A stretch of 8,484 nt of DNA from positions 1 to 8,484 of the forward strand of contig JAGOIJ010000068.1 in the NCBI GenBank assembly GCA_017995695.1, read 5' to 3'. The notes under the pieces were generated by a model that saw nothing but the letters and a program-made list of their open reading frames with translations, searched no databases and was not told the DNA's origin. The position numbers and the translations under genes are program-made. The DNA comes from Candidatus Omnitrophota bacterium. Lineage in GTDB: Bacteria > Omnitrophota > Gorgyraeia > Gygaellales > Profunditerraquicolaceae. Positions 5,855 to 8,484 of the stretch are shown one piece after another (position 1 is the stretch's first letter; each line of letters begins with the position of its first letter).

Positions 5855-8062
5855 ATGTCACCACGTTACCAGCTGATAAACAAAAAACTAATACAGAAGA
5901 TTCTCAATGCGTCTGCTGTGATATTGTTATGTTATTTTGTGGTTACATCATCGGTAGCTATCGCCCAGGAATCTAAGAAGATTGAGCAACCGATAGTGGT
6001 AAACGGTGATACCGTGGAATATTCTGCTGATAATAAAGATGTTGTTGCTCTCGGCAATGTTAAGGTTGAGTATAAGGGTTCAACGCTGACGTGCGATAAG
6101 CTTACGGTTAACACGCAAACAAAAGAAGGCGTAGCTGAAGGTAATGTTAGGCTCGATGATCAAAAAGGCATTATTGAAGGCAGCACCATAACGTATAATT
6201 TTCAAAATAAGACCGGCACGATTATTGATGCGGGTTTCAGGGCTAATCCTTATTTCGGCCGGGCAAAAAAAGTCCAGAAGCTAAGCGATACCCAATTTAC
6301 GGCATCTGATGGTTATTTCACCAGCTGCAATCTTGACCATCCGCATTTTCGTTTCGATGCAAAGAGTATTAACATGTTTCCTAATGATAAGGTGCAGACT
6401 CGCTCGGATACGCTGCGCATCGGCAACATCCCGATTTTGTATTTGCCATGGTTTAATCGAAGCTTGAAAGATAACATGATGCACGTGCAGGTGATCCCGG
6501 GCAAGCGCAAGGAATGGGGTTATTTTGCGCTCGGCAGCTGGCGTTATAATCTGAACGAATATGTTGATGGCAGGGTGTATCTTGATTATCGCGAGCGTCT
6601 TGGTTTTGCGCAAGGGATAGGGGCAAACTATGATACCCGTAAGGCAGGTAAGGGCGATGTGAAATTCTATTATACGCGCGAAGATGATCAGGATGCGCCT
6701 GTAGGGATATCAAAAGATTTTACGCGGCATCTGGTGCGTTGGAGACATAGCTGGAATATTGATCCGAGCACGTCATTGATTTCGCAGTTGTATAAAATTA
6801 CCGATAACAAACGGAAGTATCTTTCTGATGCAAACTTCTTAAAAACGTATTTTTACCGCGAGTTTGAAAAGGATTCACAGCCACTTTCGTACGTTTCTTT
6901 TAGCCGTCGATTTAGAAATTCCAGCCTTGACGTAACCTTCCAAAAACGGGTTAATCAATGGTTTGATCAGTTGGATCGTTTGCCTGAAGCGCGTTTTACG
7001 CTTCCAAGTTTGCAGCTAGGATCAAGCCGTCTTTATCTTGCCGATATTACAACCTTATCGCATTTTGATAAACGAGGTACGCTTGAATTGCCTTCGACAA
7101 ATGAGGTTGATATGACGCGTTTTGATACCTATAATAAGCTTTCCTTGCCTATGCGCGTCATGGTTTTTAATTTTACTCCTTTTGTGGCCAACCGTTCAAC
7201 AGTATACGATAAAGATAATCGCGACAATAATCTGCCGTATCGAGCAATTTTTTACTCCGGGGCTGATGTGAGCACTAAATTTTACCGCGTTTTCGATGTT
7301 CAATCTGATTTTTTGGGGTTGAATTTGAATGGCCTAAGACACGTGGTTACTCCTTCGGTCGGCTATGCCTTTAACCATGAGCCAACGATTTCCCGGGATC
7401 AGCTGAAACAGATCGATGAAATTGACGCTCTTACGCGTAGTAACGCGGTATCCTTGCAATTGGAAAATAAGCTCCAGACTAAGCACGCAGGCCAAAGCGT
7501 TGATTTGGTCGATATTTTATTGAAGACTAATTATATTATCAAGCCTAAATATGGAGAGACTGACGGAAGCAGCTTTTCTGATTTTCTTGTTGATTTGGAG
7601 TTAACCCCTTATTCATGGCTCAGGGTTGATGCCGACGCAACATTTAAGCATTCCGGAGGCCGCAGCCACCCTAGTTACAATCGTTTTATCACGGCAAACT
7701 ACGATATCAATTTTAATTTTGGCAAGGATCGTTCTATCGGCGCTGGACAGCGCTACGAGCGCAAGGGAAGCAACGAGGTAACGGCGAATCTTACCTGGCG
7801 TTTTAATCCTAAATGGAAGCTGGGAATTTATGAGCGCTATAATCTGCATCGCAGTTTATTGGTCAAGAGCGGCTTGCTTGAGCAACAGTATACCATTACC
7901 CGTGATTTGCATTGCGCAGAAATGGATCTATCATACAATATCGACCGCGATGAAGGGCACACGGTGTGGGTTATCTTCCGGCTAAAGGCTTTCCCGGGCA
8001 TGGAGCTGGGCTTTGACCAGAGCTATAATAAACCATCGCCCGGCTCTCAAAACAACAACTAA
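5855..8062 (+). CDS. lptD: LPS-assembly outer-membrane protein LptD (OstA/Imp)
   Basis: LptD forms, with LptE, the outer-membrane translocon that places LPS in the outer leaflet. The ATG at 5855 gives 735 aa and a good Sec signal peptide: basic start with K10/K11/K15, hydrophobic 19-36, likely cleavage after A37 (VAIA then QE). The frame is open to a TTG at 5789, but that would bury the signal and overlap talC. Residues about 45-130 form the OstA/LptA-type jellyroll (VVNGDTVEYSADN, GNVKVEYKG, GVAEGNVRL). GYFTSC (153-158) matches the FTSC around Cys173 of E. coli LptD, then NIPILYLPWF leads into a barrel rich in alternating aromatic and polar strands. DLHCAEMDLSY holds C687 near the C-terminus. 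Mature cysteines are only C80, C158 and C687. It follows talC by 16 nt with a weak, rather distant AAAGG (5837-5841). It ends in a hydrophilic Asn-rich tail. No LptE is in the window. Confidence 0.95.
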   Translation: MSPRYQLINKKLIQKILNASAVILLCYFVVTSSVAIAQESKKIEQPIVVNGDTVEYSADNKDVVALGNVKVEYKGSTLTCDKLTVNTQTKEGVAEGNVRLDDQKGIIEGSTITYNFQNKTGTIIDAGFRANPYFGRAKKVQKLSDTQFTASDGYFTSCNLDHPHFRFDAKSINMFPNDKVQTRSDTLRIGNIPILYLPWFNRSLKDNMMHVQVIPGKRKEWGYFALGSWRYNLNEYVDGRVYLDYRERLGFAQGIGANYDTRKAGKGDVKFYYTREDDQDAPVGISKDFTRHLVRWRHSWNIDPSTSLISQLYKITDNKRKYLSDANFLKTYFYREFEKDSQPLSYVSFSRRFRNSSLDVTFQKRVNQWFDQLDRLPEARFTLPSLQLGSSRLYLADITTLSHFDKRGTLELPSTNEVDMTRFDTYNKLSLPMRVMVFNFTPFVANRSTVYDKDNRDNNLPYRAIFYSGADVSTKFYRVFDVQSDFLGLNLNGLRHVVTPSVGYAFNHEPTISRDQLKQIDEIDALTRSNAVSLQLENKLQTKHAGQSVDLVDILLKTNYIIKPKYGETDGSSFSDFLVDLELTPYSWLRVDADATFKHSGGRSHPSYNRFITANYDINFNFGKDRSIGAGQRYERKGSNEVTANLTWRFNPKWKLGIYERYNLHRSLLVKSGLLEQQYTITRDLHCAEMDLSYNIDRDEGHTVWVIFRLKAFPGMELGFDQSYNKPSPGSQNNN

Positions 8063-8101
8063 GGCAAAGAACTTCTTTTTGATTTATTTGGTTGAAGATG
8101 T

Positions 8102-8110
8102 AAAAGGAGG
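8102..8110 (+). promoter_or_regulatory. Perfect Shine-Dalgarno setting the GTG start of the dehydrogenase
   Basis: AAAAGGAGG lies 8 nt before the GTG at 8119 and is the strongest ribosome-binding site in the window. It supports GTG 8119 as the start of the dehydrogenase, whose Rossmann motif begins only four codons later. The 56-nt gap after lptD shows no convincing promoter or terminator, so read-through from lptD is likely. Confidence 0.8.
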
Positions 8111-8118
8111 TAGTAAGC

Positions 8119-8484
8119 GTGAATATTTCAATTATTGGCACCGGCTATGTTGGCTTGGTGACAGGCGCATGTTTTGCTGAACTTGGCAACCGCGTGCTGT
8201 GCGTTGATAATAACACTCAGAAGATCGCAGCGTTAAAAAAAGGCTATGTTCCTATCTTTGAGCCTGGGCTTGAGGAGCTTATTCGGAAAAACACCCAGAA
8301 GAAACGTTTGGTATTTACGAGCAATATTAAAGATGCGGTTGCGCATGCCACGATTATATTTATTGCTGTGGGCACCCCTTCGTTGAGCAATGGAGAAGCG
8401 GATTTAACGGGCATAGAAAATGTAGCTGCTAATATCGCCAAGAGTATGACTGGCTATCGTTTGATAGTGGAGAAATCAACCGTT
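8119..8484 (+). CDS. ugd: UDP-glucose 6-dehydrogenase (3'-truncated)
   Basis: Expected to oxidise UDP-glucose to UDP-glucuronate with two NAD+, supplying acidic sugars for capsule, exopolysaccharide or LPS. The visible 122 residues run to the window edge without a stop, about a quarter to a third of the usual protein. They start with the NAD-binding Rossmann motif MNISIIGTGYVGLVTGACFA, continue through VDNN, the substrate-side segment IFEPGLEEL, and IAVGTPSLSNGEADLTGIENVA, and stop at VEKSTV, just where the family has its STVPVGT loop. The active-site cysteine and the C-terminal UDP-binding domain lie beyond the window. UDP-N-acetylmannosamine or GDP-mannose dehydrogenases share this N-terminal domain, but the PIFEPGL and ADLT details fit the UDP-glucose enzyme best. 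Its position behind lptD suits a cell-envelope role. Confidence 0.88.
   Translation, partial: MNISIIGTGYVGLVTGACFAELGNRVLCVDNNTQKIAALKKGYVPIFEPGLEELIRKNTQKKRLVFTSNIKDAVAHATIIFIAVGTPSLSNGEADLTGIENVAANIAKSMTGYRLIVEKSTV

Noticed and set aside
8066..8080. Small AAAGA/TCTTT hairpin followed by T residues after lptD
   Set aside because: The stem is 5 bp with one G-C pair and a 3-nt loop, too weak to call a terminator.
1..8484. CRISPR array, tRNA or rRNA gene, insertion sequence or attachment site
   Set aside because: No spaced direct repeats, cloverleaf-like segments, transposase motifs or terminal inverted repeats were seen; nearly all of the window is explained by coding genes.

Overview
The window is a dense stretch of bacterial chromosome in which every supported gene reads on the + strand. 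It comes from a diderm (Gram-negative type) bacterium, because it encodes a full-length LptD, the outer-membrane LPS assembly protein. The genes are moderate in base composition with no foreign-looking block. The mix of gene neighbours does not match Proteobacteria, where lptD normally sits beside surA/pdxA. A PVC-type or candidate-phylum diderm such as Omnitrophota is my best guess, at low confidence. No mobile element, CRISPR array, tRNA or rRNA was seen.

Layout: (1) 2-739, accD, the acetyl-CoA carboxylase carboxyltransferase beta subunit, cut off at its 5' end. (2) A near-consensus sigma70-type promoter (TTGACT, 16 bp, TATAAT) whose -35 lies inside the end of accD, driving (3) 808-1917, a MalK/UgpC/MsmK-type sugar ABC transporter ATPase without permease or binding-protein genes in the window. 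(4) 1973-3229 and (5) 3201-4199, two related membrane-anchored diguanylate cyclases, the second overlapping the first by 29 nt. (6) A 68-nt AT-rich gap with a second promoter placed so close to the next ATG that the mRNA is probably leaderless. (7) 4268-5191 ROK-family sugar kinase, (8) 5191-5838 transaldolase, (9) 5855-8062 lptD, tightly packed as one operon. (10) 8119 to the end, UDP-glucose 6-dehydrogenase, cut off at the 3' end and preceded by a perfect Shine-Dalgarno.

Taken together the genes span fatty-acid synthesis (malonyl-CoA), sugar uptake energy supply, c-di-GMP signalling, sugar phosphorylation and pentose-phosphate carbon shuffling, LPS export and UDP-glucuronate supply. A theme of carbon entry feeding envelope building is reasonable but is inferred only from adjacency. 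I see no clearly new biological system. The most interesting points are the contrasting inhibitory sites of the tandem cyclases, the likely leaderless ROK gene, the uncertain start of the first cyclase, an extra glycine in the AccD active-site loop and the reduced cysteine set of LptD.
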